Shown here piece after piece: positions 1 to 11,931 of a stretch of 64,000 nt of DNA. The position numbers and the translations under genes were made by a program. Source of the DNA: Gnetum montanum (Eukaryota > Streptophyta > Gnetopsida > Gnetales > Gnetaceae). The notes beneath the pieces were generated by a model. That model did not search any database and was not told the DNA's origin. It saw only the letters and a list, made by a program, of their open reading frames with translations. The stretch is from positions 57,780 to 121,779 of the forward strand of contig MNCI01007802.1 of NCBI GenBank assembly GCA_015680685.1. Reading direction: 5' to 3'. Each line of letters begins with the position of its first letter. The first letter of the stretch is position 1.

Positions 1-50
1 GTGGTGTGTGTGGGTGAAGGGGGGGTGGGGGGTGGGGTGGAAGGCATGTT
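1..50. repeat. G/T-rich low-complexity tract
   Basis: Runs of G separated by single T or A bases (GGGGGGG, GGGGTGG and similar). G-rich as written, so it could form G-quadruplexes. It is not part of any element recognised here. Confidence 0.6.
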
Positions 51-1639
51 AGTTTATAATAGAAATCACTACCTTAAGAATATTTAAAGATATCGTTTTT
101 TAACTTTTCAAGTAATCAATCCACATCATGGCTATGATTCAGCTTGATATCTTTTAGATCGATTTTTATTGCTACCTTAACATAGATAGATATAGTGCAA
201 CTTCAGGTTGTAGACATATCGATACTTATCAAAGCTGAATTAATAAAAATTAAGGCATTCAAGAAATTTCAAGAGATATTGATTCATATTCCTCTTTTTG
301 ATTAATAAATCCTTATTCCTGTATATGAGTCCACATATAACTCAATTAGGAAGGCCCTTTTTAGGATTACTTGGACTTAACATCACCCCATAAGGTTTGC
401 TTCATTAGGTGTAAAACTGTCTTATAACCTCAAGATCTAAAACTTTCCTATGATTTGAGGATTCAAGATGCATTACTTACATCTAACTCATGCCTTAACT
501 TTTTCTTGGTTTAGCTTCCAAGTTTGTTATATCCTATTATCATATCCTTTATTAATTGGTTATACTCCTCCTCCCCTATCCCCTTAATTAAGCTAAGGTA
601 TGGATCATAGATTGGTTAATTAGTGAAGAAGACATGGTAAATGGGAAGATAAATTTAAAATAAAAATAATAATTTAACAAAAAATGAAAGAAAAAGGAAA
701 ATAATATTGTAAAAGTAAAAGAAGCAAAAGAAAAGTAACTAAATAACATAGTAAGAGGAATGATTAGAAGTGAAGGTGTCCATTAAGATACCAACTAGAA
801 AGGAGTCACTCCTTTGCTACCAATTTTATACCCTAGTTCTAAGGTAGTGGCATCTTTAGTTGATTGGTAAATGTTGCCTGATCCATAAACACTCTACTTA
901 CAAATGGGGCTTCCAGTAGGATGCTTGAAATTTTGAGCTTGGAGCATCATCCCAATTGTAAGGTTTGGATCAGATCATGAGTGAAGGTTCTTGTTTGGTC
1001 ATTCTTTTGGTTTTGTTGTTTTTTTTTCATATTTTCTTTTCTTACTTTTCTTCTTTTTTTTTCTTATAAGAAATTTACTAACTAACCAGCTTCAATCATG
1101 AGGTTCTTATGGGAGCCAAATTCATTTTGGAAGGGTTGCTCACATGGCTTGAGATGGATAGATGCCTTTACCACTAGAGAAACTAGGTCCAATATAACAT
1201 CCCTTTTTACCTTAGTAACTCATCCAAGTAGGTAATTAATAGAAACCAAACATGAATAATCATTACCTTATACTAAGTTATTTAGTCACCTTGACTTATG
1301 ATCATTGTACTTAAAGAATATTTGTTAAAATAATAAAGTTTATGTGTAAGACACTTATTAATCTAAGGCTCACCCTTAGTTGGATTTTGGGTTTAAACCT
1401 GCATATCTTAAGGTAGGGGAGTTTTCCGTCTCCCTTGCATTCCAAACATGATGCTAATGAACTCTTTAAAGTTCCAACTAACAATAGAAAATACTCTTAC
1501 CCTTTACATTGTTCAAGGTAAAAGCTATAGACTATAAATACCTCTTTATTAGTTTATTCGATGACATTAGATTCTTGCTAAGGGGTACATGTAAGAGTTA
1601 AGAATTCTAAAGGATTATTGTTATTTAATTCATTTGTAG
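51..1639. other. AT-rich stretch, no gene seen; probable 3' flank of element A1
   Basis: No reading frame of note on either strand. The part next to the A1 integrase (about 1300-1640) is probably its 3' untranslated region. I looked for a second copy of the presumed A1 LTR (7.3-8.4 kb) and did not find one, so the A1 3' LTR is either beyond the left edge or too decayed to see by eye. Confidence 0.4.
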
Positions 1640-2780
1640 TGGGATAAGTTGGGTTACTTAGCTATACTAGTTCATCATATTTGGGTCTCTCAATGTGGTG
1701 TTGATGATATAACTTAAGCATTTATCCATTGACTAGGAATGTAGTTGAAGAATAATCAATAGAGGATATTAAGACACTTCCATTTGCATGAGGTTGGACA
1801 ACTAAATAAGGACCTTCCCATCAAGTTGTTAATTTCCTTGGAAATTTATGTAATCTCATATTATAAAGAAGGATTGTATCCCCTACTAAAAAGTATTTTT
1901 TAAAAATATTTTTATCATGCAGGGTTTTCATTTTTTTCAATATCTTTTATTTATCAAGATCATGGAGCCGCATGTTGTCAAGTTTGTAAAGTTGGTTGAT
2001 TTGAGCAGTCTAGTTCATGTCTTCATCAAATTTTAGTTGTTGGGATAACCTAAGGGATTGATATTTTAGTTCAAATAGTAATAGACATAACTTACCATAA
2101 ACCAATTTATAGGGTGAGTATCCTAAATTTGGTTTAGAAGTAATTCTATAGGCTGAAAGTGCATCTTGCAATTTTTTAGACCAATCTTTCCTTTTACTAC
2201 ATACATTTTTCATTAATATATTCAAAATAATTCTATTAGTGCTTTCTACATGGCCATTTGTTTGAGGATGATAGGAAGTAGCTATCTTGTGTTGGATACC
2301 ACAAGAGTTAAGGAATTTTTCCATGATTTTATTGACAAAATGGGTTCCTTGATCATTGATGATTACCCTTAGAGTTTCAAAACATGTTAAAATACTTTCT
2401 CTAGGAAATGCCACAACTACCTTAACATCATTTTCTGGAGTGGCATTTGTTTCTACCCATTTGGTGACATAATCTATATAGACAAAATGTATTGACATCC
2501 ATTAGATGGTGGAATTGATCCTAGGAAATATATACCCCACATATCAAATGGTTCTGTAATCAGAATTGGTTGTAAGGAAATTTCATGTCTTTTTGTGATG
2601 GCCCTCATTCATTGACATTTATCACATTACACATGCTTATGTGCATCTTTAAATATTGAGGGCCAATAAAATCCACTTTGTAAAATTTTAATTGTAGCAT
2701 GCTTGCTATCAAAGTGGCCACCTCCTAAGTTATCATGACACATGTAGAATTTCTTATTCTTCATTCTTAGCTACACATCA
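1640..2780 (-). pseudogene. A1 integrase, broken
   Basis: The integrase would insert the element's cDNA into the chromosome. At about 2580-2770 the minus strand shows a zinc-binding HHCC region (CHDNLGGGHF, then GFYWP, then CDKCQ). The catalytic core follows at 2010-2560, with INDQGTHF supplying the second Asp and HPQTNGHVEST the Glu. The first catalytic Asp is changed: the WGIDF-type motif reads WGIYF near 2540. A C-terminal segment with a WWEGPYLV motif continues to about 1640. At least one frameshift (near 2500) and several stops interrupt it. It lies directly downstream of RNase H, as in other gypsy elements. Confidence 0.8.
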
Positions 2781-3435
2781 CCTTGTTATATTATCCTTAT
2801 AAATTTGATAGAGATATGGACTACTCCAAATATATCTAAATACGATGTGTAGGAAAGATTTCTTTTCTTCCTTAGTCCAATTGGTGGGGGTTTTCCTAGT
2901 GGCTAGATAATTAGCTATATCAGTAAAAAAAGGATCCTTTCTTGTGAAGAAAAGTTGTTCATCAAGGAATTCATCATGAAAGAATCCATGTGTTCAATTC
3001 TCACAAGTAGTTTCTAGCCTGGAATGATTATCTACTACTACATTTTCCCTAACTCTTTTATCTAAATATCTATGTCAAATTCTTGAAGTAACGAACACCA
3101 TCTCATTATTCTTGCATTTTTTATTTTTTGGTAGCTAGGAATTTAATGGCTAAATGATCTATATATACTCTGGTTTTATATCCTATTAGATAATGTCTAA
3201 ATTTATCTAGAGCATATACAATGGCCAATAATTCTTTTTCTATAGTTGTGTAATTTACTTGGGCTTGGTCTAGACTTTTGGATACATAATACATTACTCT
3301 TGGTTTATCATCAATGTATTGTCCTAAAACTACCCCCACTACTATATCACTAGCATCACACATTAAATCTAATGGATAATCCCAATTAGGTTCATTTAAT
3401 ATAGGGGCTATGGTTACTTGTTTTTTCAATTCCAA
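2781..3435 (-). pseudogene. A1 RNase H domain, broken
   Basis: The open segment 3121-3435 begins with the typical linker after RT and continues into RNase H: CDASD supplies a catalytic Asp, TIEKELLAIVYAL the Glu, and VYIDH the next Asp. This domain removes the RNA strand during reverse transcription. The downstream part (2781-3120) is the expected RNase H end and the spacer to integrase, with stops. It is the ordinary RNase H found in all gypsy elements; I see no second, Tat-type RNase H here, which supports an Athila rather than a Tat assignment. Confidence 0.75.
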
Positions 3436-4366
3436 GAATGCTTCTTAATAGTCATTAGTCCAAACAAATGAAACATCGTTTTCTTAAAACATTCATAATG
3501 CTTTAGAAAATTTTCAAAAGTCTTTGATAAATGTCCTATAATACCTACCATTTCCTAGAAAAGATCAAATATTTTTTAGATTAGTTAGAGCTAGAAGTGT
3601 AGTTATGATTCTTACTTTTTCATCATCCATCCTTATCCCATTTTTACAATAACATGTCCTAGGACAATGCCACTTGTAACCATCAAGTGACTCATTTCCA
3701 AATTAATTTTAAATTCTTATCTATACATCTATCTAAGACATTTTGAAGATGTTTCAAAGTTTCAACATAAGTGTTCCCATATACTAAAAACTCATCCATA
3801 AAGACCTTGACATAATCTTCTAACATATTAGAAAAGACTTAGATCATGGCTCTTTTGAAAGTTATTTGTGCATTACAAAGGCCAAAAGGCATTCATTTAT
3901 AGGCAAAAGTTCCATAAGGACATGTAAAGGTTATTTTATGTTGGTATTCAAGGGCAATAGCTACTTGATTGTAGCCATTGAATCCATCCAAAAAATAGTA
4001 ATATCCAGGTAGCTCTAACTTTTCTAGAATTTAATCTATGTATGGTAATGGAAAATGATCTTTTTTTTATTATGATTTAGTCTCCTATAATCCACACAAA
4101 CGCTACATTTTTCACCTTTTTTTGGAAACTACACTAAGGGGGCTTACCCATTCACTATCAGCTATTGGGTAAATGATCCCTTCTTTCCAATGTTTTGAAA
4201 TTTTGTCTTTAACAATTTGTTTCAAAGATGGATTAATTAATTTGGAGGAAATTATGACTAGTTTTACATTTTTCTCTAGATAGATATGGTATTGGAAAAT
4301 GTTGGATGAGATTCCTTGGTGAAGGTCCTCAAAATTCCATGCAAATGCCTCTGAATTCCTATGCAA
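3436..4366 (-). pseudogene. A1 reverse transcriptase, broken
   Basis: The N-terminal part (4112-4366) contains an Athila-like entry: a basic stretch, then GIIYPIADSEWVSPLSVVSKKR. The central catalytic motif lies near 3790-3815 and reads FMDEF where FMDDF/YVDD is expected, so the second metal-binding Asp is altered. Between these are several stops and frameshifts. The domain would copy element RNA into cDNA. It sits between protease and RNase H, as expected. Confidence 0.75.
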
Positions 4367-4659
4367 GATTTCTAATAATTATCTTTCTTATTCATTAGTA
4401 AGCTGGGAATTTATTATAAATGGTTTATTCTGATTAAAAAAACATATTTAAGTGTACTAAGTAATTCTCTAAGATCCAAGGAATCTTTATTTGAAGGTTG
4501 ACTTATTTATCCAATATTCCTTAAGCCCAAATTCAAAATCTAGTTAAGGAGATCTTCTTGTTCTTTAGTTGAGGGGTCTAAAGGTCCTTCCTCAAAATTA
4601 TTTAATACTAAGGTTTCCCTATCTTATACCATTGCTAAAGTGGATAATGTGTAGATCAT

Positions 4660-5104
4660 TCATGCCTTTTTCAAGTCTACATCTTCTTTTACCTTATTAT
4701 ATATATTTACTGTAAAAGTAAGGTTGGAAAAAGAGATTTGAAGTTTCCCTAATCTACAATTAATTACGACTTTAGTTGTTTCTAACCAAGGTCTATCTAA
4801 TATATTAGGAAAACAATTAGGATCTTTTACTTCCAAAACCAAAAAGTCAATGGGATATGTTCCTTTTTTCACCTCTATTATCAAGTCCTTAACTATTTCT
4901 ATTGGCTTAACATTTGATCCATTAGTCAATGATATGGTCATGTTTACCCCTCTAACACCCTCTGTCTTAAGCATCCTAGCCATTTCAAGAGGCATGATAT
5001 TAATGTTGGCCCTTAAATCTAATAGTGTAGTTTTAATCACTTGGCCATTTATTTTAATTGGGATGGTAGGGACCTTTGGGTCTTGCTACTTTGGAATCTC
5101 ATGA
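4660..5104 (-). pseudogene. A1 aspartic protease, broken
   Basis: An open segment of 126 residues (4660-5040) has the retropepsin fold signature. The active-site region reads LLDLRANINIMP, matching the Athila pattern (Leu-x-Asp-Leu-Gly-Ala-x-x-x-x-Met-Pro) but with Arg in place of the Gly. It is followed by a LTNGS stretch, the hydrophobic VDFLVLEV strand and the NILDRPWL motif that usually reads ILGRPFL. The protease would process the Gag-Pol precursor. The reading frame is open but the DLG-to-DLR change suggests an inactive product. The 293 bases between this and the RT (4367-4659) hold only linker sequence. Confidence 0.75.
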
Positions 5105-6800
5105 CTTTGTATGAGTTGAGAAAGATTATCCACTAGATAAACCTATTTAGAAATTTTTCCTTCCTTTTCTTAGTACATAGTTCCCTTAAGTTTTTAGCAT
5201 AAAGAGATGTGTCTTTTACTGCTTTTTCCAAAGGAATATGTAACTATAATTCACTAAAAATTTTTCTAGATAAGCTTTAGTTATGAAATCCTCTTGTAAC
5301 CATTTAGGAAAAGAAGGTAAAACCAATTATTTAGAGAATAGCGATTGTTCTCTTTCCCTAGTTGGTTAATTCTCCTCATCTAATACATGTGGTTTAATTG
5401 TTTTTCCACTCCCTATAGCAATGGAATGTAATTTCTCTTTTCCCTTTCTTTGAGATGTGGGATTAGGTTTAGGTTGGAATGGTAACTCATTTTTAGTTAG
5501 ATACTAAAATCTTCTTCTAGTCTCACTCATAAATTGTCTCCTTTCTTCTATGAAGAAAGTGAGGCTTTGGGTGAGTTTATCCAAGTGTTCATTGGTTGGA
5601 TTTTTAAATGGCCTAAAATTATTTTGAGGATACTGTTGTGGGTAAAATGTTCATTGAGGAAATTTCATTGTTGGTTGGTTCTTATATTGTTGGAAAGTCT
5701 TCATAGATTCTTACATTTTCTCTTGATAATAATACAAGGTTGGATAGGTTTTTTGGTCATGTTGGGGGCTACTACAAATATTTCATATTTCATCTTGAAT
5801 TACATGAGCCTGTTTCTCAATCAACCATGTCAACTTAGCCACCTTTTTATTTAACTATTTTGTTTGTTTGGTCTTGCCTTGCATAATGTTGGGTTTTGTC
5901 CAACATTTACTTTGATCTACTAATGAATCTATGATTTTCTAGCCATCTTTCAGTGTCACATTTAAGACATTTCCTCCACACGAAAAATCAACATTTTGCC
6001 TATAACAAGGTAATAAGCCTTCTACAAATATTTGAATTAACAAATGGACTAGTAATCCATGGTTTCTATTTTTTAATTACAATCCTTTAAATCTATCAAA
6101 AATACTTTCATAGTCTTTATTCTCATGCCATGAAACTCATTAATTATTTCCTTAATGAGTACAACCTATCATTGGAAAGGAATATCTATAGAAAAGCATT
6201 TTTAAATTCATCCCATGAACTAATTTGTGTTCTAATGGTTCATAGCCAAAAATTAGCTTTGTCCATTAGGGTTGATTTAAAAGAAATCATCTTAGTCCTA
6301 TCCCCACTTTGATATGCTAACATGGCTAATGTTATCTCAAATTCCCTTATGTGGGTAACTGGATCTTTATCATTTGTCCCCTTAAAAATAGTTAATAGAT
6401 GAATGTTTTTAACTTCTACATCTCTCCCTTGTGGGGAAAACCAATAGTCCTTGAGGTATGATGGATTCTCTTTGATTTAATAATTCTCCATGGATTTGTC
6501 TTGGGTAGGGTTGATCAATTGTAACATTGGAACTGAACCTAAGGAAAATGGGGGAGGTGTATGTTATGAAGATGATCCCATTTTATAGGTAGAAGTTACT
6601 ATTGGGATTACTATAGGACCTAATATAGACATAGAAATTGGTGCTGGAGATTGTAAATTCAAATTACTTATTGGTTGGGTAGATCTTACTATGGTCACAT
6701 GGGTTGATACTGGGGTAGTATTTTGAGATCCTACTCCTATATTGAACTCATGGATGATATTATAATGGTTGGAGTATCAAATAGAGGATTAATAAATATG
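5105..6800 (-). pseudogene. A1 gag, broken
   Basis: The minus strand at about 6100-6400 reads as the retrotransposon Gag core: a THIREFEITLAMLAYQ-like stretch, a block around KMISFKSTLMDKANFWL, then WDEFKNAFL and LRK. Downstream (5540-5880) a Gln/Asn-rich segment, with QLTWLIEKQ-type helices, is typical of the Athila Gag C-terminal part. Numerous stops are present. Gag forms the virus-like particle. No zinc knuckle was seen, which is usual for Athila. The plus-strand open frames over this stretch are shadows. Confidence 0.65.
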
Positions 6801-7302
6801 GAAAAATTATGTTATGTTTGTTCATTGGAATTCTACTTTTTCAAAACAATAGAATGATCAAATTTTAAGTGTGTTGGTTTTTCTTGGTTTTGTTTTTGAT
6901 GGATCTTTGTATGTTTGAAAAGGCTAAAAGTGTTCCTAGGAGTTTGAATACATGTGGGTTTCTTTGGTTGCTTTTCTAGTTTCATTTAACAAGAACACTC
7001 TTCATTGGCACATTCACAGGCTACCATTCCTAAGATTCTACAAATTAATTTAATAAATCCTACTATTGTAGCTTTAATTGCAACTTTTTAAATAGTTTTA
7101 GCTAGCTATGAAAGAAGATGAGCTAATACCTAGGATTTTTATTATTTTTTTAGATTTTTTTAATGCAAGAAAAATAATTAAAAGAAATCATGTCTTAAAT
7201 TACTTAACTAAAAGAAACATAAAATAAAATAAAATAAAATTCTTTTGAAAAATAACAAATTTAAACATACGGGACCCTTGATGAAGATTGACTCTACTAG
7301 CC
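6801..7302. other. A1 leader between primer site and gag
   Basis: AT-rich, with poly-A/T runs and a short AAATA repeat near 7210-7235. No reading frame. Its position fits the untranslated leader of A1. Confidence 0.45.
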
Positions 7303-7320
7303 TCCCTAGCAACAATGCTA
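7303..7320 (-). promoter_or_regulatory. A1 primer binding site (tRNA-Asp type), decayed
   Basis: The minus strand reads TAGCATTGTTGCTAGGGA. The canonical Athila/Tat site complementary to the 3' end of plant tRNA-Asp is TGGCGCCGTTGCCGGGGA. All six differences are G-to-A or C-to-T transitions. This site would prime minus-strand cDNA synthesis and fixes the boundary between the 5' LTR (higher coordinates) and the leader. Confidence 0.8.
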
Positions 7321-7324
7321 AAAC

Positions 7325-7791
7325 TTAAGAGATAGGAAACATTTGGTGTTGGATGCATTTAATAGTTTTCTTTTGTTGTAGAGAAGTCACTTTCTGTGAC
7401 TATCCCATGAGTTTTATTTTGTGGTGGAATAGTTCCAAAGTTAAAAGATCATCAAGACAATAAATGATTAGAATCAAATCCAAACAAAGTCCACACTTAT
7501 GACTGTTACTTGTAAGTAAAAACATGAATCTTCATCCTAACTTCTAATCAAAAGTTCAAGAATGAAGATTTATGATTAAATCAAATTGAAGTAAAATTTA
7601 CATGCATAAATAATGAGTATTACAAGGGAGACTTCACCTAATATGTGATTCTACCTTGCTATCTTGACAATGCAATAACCTCAACAACCCATCAATGGAC
7701 TCTAATGGTCTATGGTTGTTACCACAAGGTTTCAAAAAATCCTCACTTAATAGTTTCAAAGGGAGTTAGACTTCAAATTTGCTTGGGTATC

Positions 7792-7853
<62 letters not shown>

Positions 7854-8361
7854 ATCTCTATATATCTATCTCTCTTGAATCAAGGCATGTATTTATACTA
7901 TAATGATATTTAAAATTAAATAAAGAAATTGATCCTTGTAATGGGTATCAATGTCCAATTTGTCAATTTCCATCGTAGCCTCAATCTCCCTTCATCATTG
8001 TTGTAGGTCACCTACTTCTTCTTCAATCGATATCCCAATTGTTCTTTTTGGTCCTATTGTCTAAAATACAAGGTATCTATCCTCATCACTATCTCTATGT
8101 GGATCGATATTATCCATATTGATTTACATTACTATTGCAATTACTTTCGATAGCCAAAAATAAATGTCATTAGCTCATATCAACTTATATAGAAAAAATC
8201 AATGATCTTTGATATGTCAAACAATAAAAAAAAATAAAAATACTTTGTCTATACTATATAAAATTAAATAGTTTACAAGATTTAACAAGTCATATTTTAG
8301 ATATCCAAATTAGTAAAAATCATCATCACCTAGTTGTTTTGCACTTAAGTTTAGGGGTTAA
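7325..8361 (-). repeat. Probable 5' LTR of A1
   Basis: It follows the primer site on the minus strand. The presumed outer end reads TGTTAACCCCTAAAC (minus strand, from 8361), a plausible LTR start. No partner LTR is available to confirm the ends, and the inner boundary next to the primer site is not a clear CA. It holds the TC microsatellite. Confidence 0.4.
7795..7849 (+). repeat. (TC)n microsatellite
   Basis: An uninterrupted TC dinucleotide run of about 55 bases, followed by degenerate TATC/TCTA units to about 7875. Confidence 0.98.
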
Positions 8362-9550
8362 CATAATCTTATTGAATTTTTTTTTAATTGGAACCTTCCT
8401 TCTTTCAAAAGTACTAACACATTGGTAATATTCTTCATGTATTTACTATTATAGGAAAAATTCTTTCAAATCCCTTCTCATTCATACAAGTTAAAGAATA
8501 AATGTGTTTGGTAACTTGGAAGACGTCTTGGATCTTTGTAGATGTCTTTCTTGAGAGACAAGCATGCACAAGAGATGGCCCATATGCTTGGGAGATGTCT
8601 TGCCTAAGGGCTAGCCGTAGATGAGAGATGTACCAAATTCTTAGGAGATGTCTACAGTAGGAAAGGATACATCATTCACTAAAAAGAGATGTATGTAGGA
8701 AGAAGTCTATCACTTGAAGAAGATCTCTCCTATCTAGATGTGATGCTTTTTCATGATAGGAGAAATATTGTATAAAGGATAAAGTTAATAGTTAGATCTC
8801 TTATCAAATCTTTAGAGATCTCATTAGTGATGAAAAGTTTCAATTTGATAGTTTCAAGATGGAAAACATTGAGTATTGAGATCAAGATTGAAAATAGACA
8901 ACAATTGCAAGTGAATCATTGAAAAGGTTTTGCTAATTCCTTGGACATCATCATCATCATTCTAGCCTTATCTCAAAAAAATGGGATTGGCTACATAAGT
9001 TCCATTGCATCATTTATATTTATGAAGAATTATATCTTTCTATATTTGTAGCTTGGTTAGATCATCTTTAATCATGTAACTACTATGCCTTACATCTAGA
9101 AAATGTCCTAGGTCTTGGCTTTTTATTTCATAAATGTTGATTATGTTTACATATTTTAAAGAGTAGTGAATGCATGAAAGTATTGAAAGAGATATTAGTG
9201 AGAGTTTTATACATCTCTCTAGTCAATTATTGGTGTGATATTGTTCATTGTAGCTCTTTCTCTGCTTGTGGATCTTAGCCCTATATGTAAGAAAGAGATC
9301 TAGTTTAAATGTGCCTTCTAATGTTAATTGTATGTATGATTGTAAAGCCTCATGCTCTATATTATCATTGAATGTGTGAGTTATTATTTTATGGGATTTT
9401 GATTTCACTATATCTGTAATCTTCTTTTTGAATTAACAGAATATATACATTTTTCTTATTTTCACAGTTAAATTATCTTGCATGATATCTAGTACATCTA
9501 GATTCAATGTGGTTTGAAGGATTTAAGTAAATAAAAGTGACCCTACTCCA
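8362..9550 (+). repeat. Probable 5' LTR of G2
   Basis: It lies directly before the primer site and ends CTCCAAGA-ATTGG, close to the usual end ...CA followed by a short gap. The left boundary could not be fixed because there is no second LTR. It contains GATGTCT-type near-repeats at 8520-8720 but no gene; the small minus-strand open frame at 9223-9408 has no family features. Confidence 0.4.
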
Positions 9551-9555
9551 AGAAT

Positions 9556-9567
9556 TGGTATTAGAGC
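9556..9567 (+). promoter_or_regulatory. G2 primer binding site (initiator tRNA-Met type)
   Basis: It reads TGGTATTAGAGC; the classical plant retroelement site is TGGTATCAGAGC, so there is one C-to-T change. It gives the orientation of G2 and the LTR/leader boundary. Confidence 0.8.
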
Positions 9568-9599
9568 ATTAGGTTTATTCCTATATGGAATTTGGTTGT

Positions 9600-10800
9600 G
9601 GATTTTTTTATCTATATCAAATCTCTTTCAAGAAGAATAATGTTCAAGCCCTGAATAGAGATATGGTAAATATGAAATATGCCTTTTAGCTGATTGTTAC
9701 ATGCCTAAATGAGATTAGTCCCAAGATAAATAGAAATGGAGGTATCAACAATATTAAGACTTGTGTTGATGATGGGCATTCTCATTCAAATGATGATGAA
9801 GAAGTTTGTTAGCTTAGTGGTGGTGGAGAATATGAGAAGAAATGACATTATAGCAATAAAAGTGTGAGAGCCCATTAGCCTAGAATTCTAGGGGGAGGAA
9901 ATCAAAATCATTATGGAACTCTAAGAACTCCATGATAGACAACAACTTCTTTTCATGATAAGCTTAATGATGAAGATGAAGCAAGGTTTTCTAAAGTGTT
10001 CAGAACTACTATAAGACTTTTGTATGTGGAGCTAAAATATTTTGATGATGTAGATGATATTAATGATTTTGCAACTTGGAGGAAGGAACTCGATAATCAT
10101 TTTGAGTTAGAAGAAGTACCAAATCAATTCAGGCTACTATTTGTTGTATCCAAATTAGAAGGTATGTCTTCAGCTTAATGGAAAAAAAATCCCAAGGTTA
10201 TGAAAGGTAAAATGGTTAACCTATTATGGATTTATATTTGATGAAATATAGGTTAAGATGAAAATATTAACAATCTTAGTAGAGATAAGAGATAATCATG
10301 GAATCAAAATTTTTTAGATATGAAGACAAAGTTTTCAAGGGATTTTACATTAAATTTTTTAAACTATTCCATTGAGCTAAGGTAAACTAGAAGAAATATA
10401 AAGATGCTTCAATCTCTATTAGAGGTCTCAAGGTGGCATATCAGCAAAAGTTTTCATTATGTGAGCCTCTACCCCTTGATGAGGCTTATGGTTTAACATT
10501 CAAGGTAAAAAAGAAACTTAGTTGATTTAGAAATAGAAGCAAACAAGATTCAAATGAAAGGATAAGAGATCCATAATAGAGGAGTTCATGTCAAAATATA
10601 AAAACAATGATAGTAACCATGATAAGAAACAAGAGAATGATGATGATAAGTGAAGGCCAAGAAGGACCAACATAAGAAAGGAAATGGTCAAGATAGTAAC
10701 CCATCCAAGATTTAATGCTTTAAATGTGAAGAGTGGAAATAAAAGGAATGAAAATTTTCACTTCATAAGGTAGCCAAGGCCAAGCATGTATAAACCATCA
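9600..10800 (+). pseudogene. G2 gag, broken
   Basis: The segment 9996-10178 reads as the conserved start of a gypsy Gag: LKYFDDVDDINDFATW, then ELDNHFELEE, then KLEGMSSA. About 250 bases on, the part reading EPLPLDEAYGLTFKV corresponds to the end of the Gag helical domain. A zinc knuckle begins at 10,716 (CFKCEEW, then KE and SLHK) with two stops inside it. Gag would package the element RNA. It has multiple stops and AT-rich decay. It is followed directly by the first protease copy. Confidence 0.6.
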
Positions 10801-10974
10801 TAGACAAAGGATACATAAAGTCACACTCTTTATAGAGATAATCCTAATGGTCTTAAACTTGAAGAAATTTCTAAATTTAATTCTTATGCATTTATGAAAA
10901 ATGTAAATAGAGAAGATCATCCATCATGAAAATTATTGTTTTATATTAAGACTATATTTTTTCTTAGTGTGGGA

Positions 10975-11109
10975 TGCATTCATATTTTTATTGATGAGGA
11001 AGACCAACAAAATGTTATCTCTTTTAGGGTAGTTGGTAGGTTATTTTTAGTGATAAATCCTGAACCTGGATCCTACAAGATGCATTGGTTATCAAGAGAC
11101 TTCTTCTAA
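10975..11109 (+). pseudogene. G2 aspartic protease fragment, copy 1
   Basis: 45 codons ending in a stop read as the retropepsin active-site region of a gypsy element: IFIDEEDQQNVISFRVVG, then NPEPGSYKMHWL. The usual active site is D-G/S-G; here it is DEED, so it is altered. The PEPxxYKxxWL tail is typical of Ty3/gypsy proteases. The rest of the domain is not recognisable. Confidence 0.55.
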
Positions 11110-11796
11110 GAGTTAAAAGAGTTATTATGCTTAGGATCATTGTAGTCCAAGATTCAATACAACATAATATGAAATTGAGCCAGATAATCTTATAACCACT
11201 AAATGATCTAGGAAAACTAATTTTTGTGAAAGCAAAATAGGCTTGTAGATTATTGGAAAAGTATAATAATCTAAACCAAACTTTAGCAAATATTAAATAT
11301 AAAAAAGATAGGAAAATGCATGAAATAACCAAAAAGAAAATAGATATAAAGTGCATATAATACGAGTTTAAACAAAGTAGAGCACAACATAAGAGTAGCA
11401 ATAGATGCATTTGTAGAATTGTGTGTAAAAATAAACGAAATATATCTCATTAATATGCCAAATCCAAGAGGAAAAATGCAGAAAATAGATTTGAAGTAGA
11501 GCTAGACAACACTAGAAATAGAAATTATTAAAATGTGTAGATCTAAATTACAAAAAAAGAAAAAAGAAAAAGAACTAGTCACACTCTTCATAAAGTCAAG
11601 GCCAAGCATGTATAAACCATGAAGGACAAAGGATACATAAAGTCACACTCTTCATAGAGGTAATCATAATGCTCTTAAAATTGAATAAATTTCTAAATTA
11701 AATTCTTAAGCATTTATGAGAAATGTAAATAGAGAAGATCATCCATCAAGAAAAGTATTGTTTTAGATTAATACTATATTTTCTCCTAGTGTGGAA

Positions 11797-11931
11797 TGGA
11801 TTCATATTTTTATTGATGAGGGAGACCAACAAAATGTTATCTCTTTTAGAGCAGTTGGTAGGTTACTTTTAGTGATATATCCTCAACCTAGATGCTACAA
11901 GATGCATTGGTTATCAAGAGACTTCTCCTAA
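11797..11931 (+). pseudogene. G2 aspartic protease fragment, copy 2
   Basis: Second copy of the same 45-codon segment within tandem unit 2. It keeps IDEGDQQNVISF, nearer to the usual IDGGS pattern than copy 1, and then PQPRCYKMHWL. It ends at the equivalent stop codon. Confidence 0.55.

Larger units (their letters stand above)
1640..8361 (-). mobile_element. A1: decayed Athila-like Ty3/gypsy retrotransposon
   Basis: Read on the minus strand the order is LTR, primer site, gag, protease, RT, RNase H, integrase, which is the Ty3/gypsy order. The protease and RT segments resemble the Athila branch (protease ending in a VDFLVL-type stretch, RT entry with GIIYPIADSEWVSP), and the primer site is of the tRNA-Asp type used by Athila/Tat elements. 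Every domain has stops or frameshifts, so the copy is dead. The left LTR is not visible. Family placement is from motif recognition, not from a tree. Confidence 0.75.

Noticed and set aside
1-1639. Search for the A1 3' LTR
   Set aside because: No stretch alignable by eye to 7,325-8,361 was found; a computed alignment could change this.
11024-11410. 128-residue hydrophobic minus-strand frame that looks like a membrane protein
   Set aside because: Antisense to the first unit of the G2 protease-region duplication in very AT-rich DNA; Leu/Ile/Phe richness follows from base composition, and it is not preserved in the second tandem unit.
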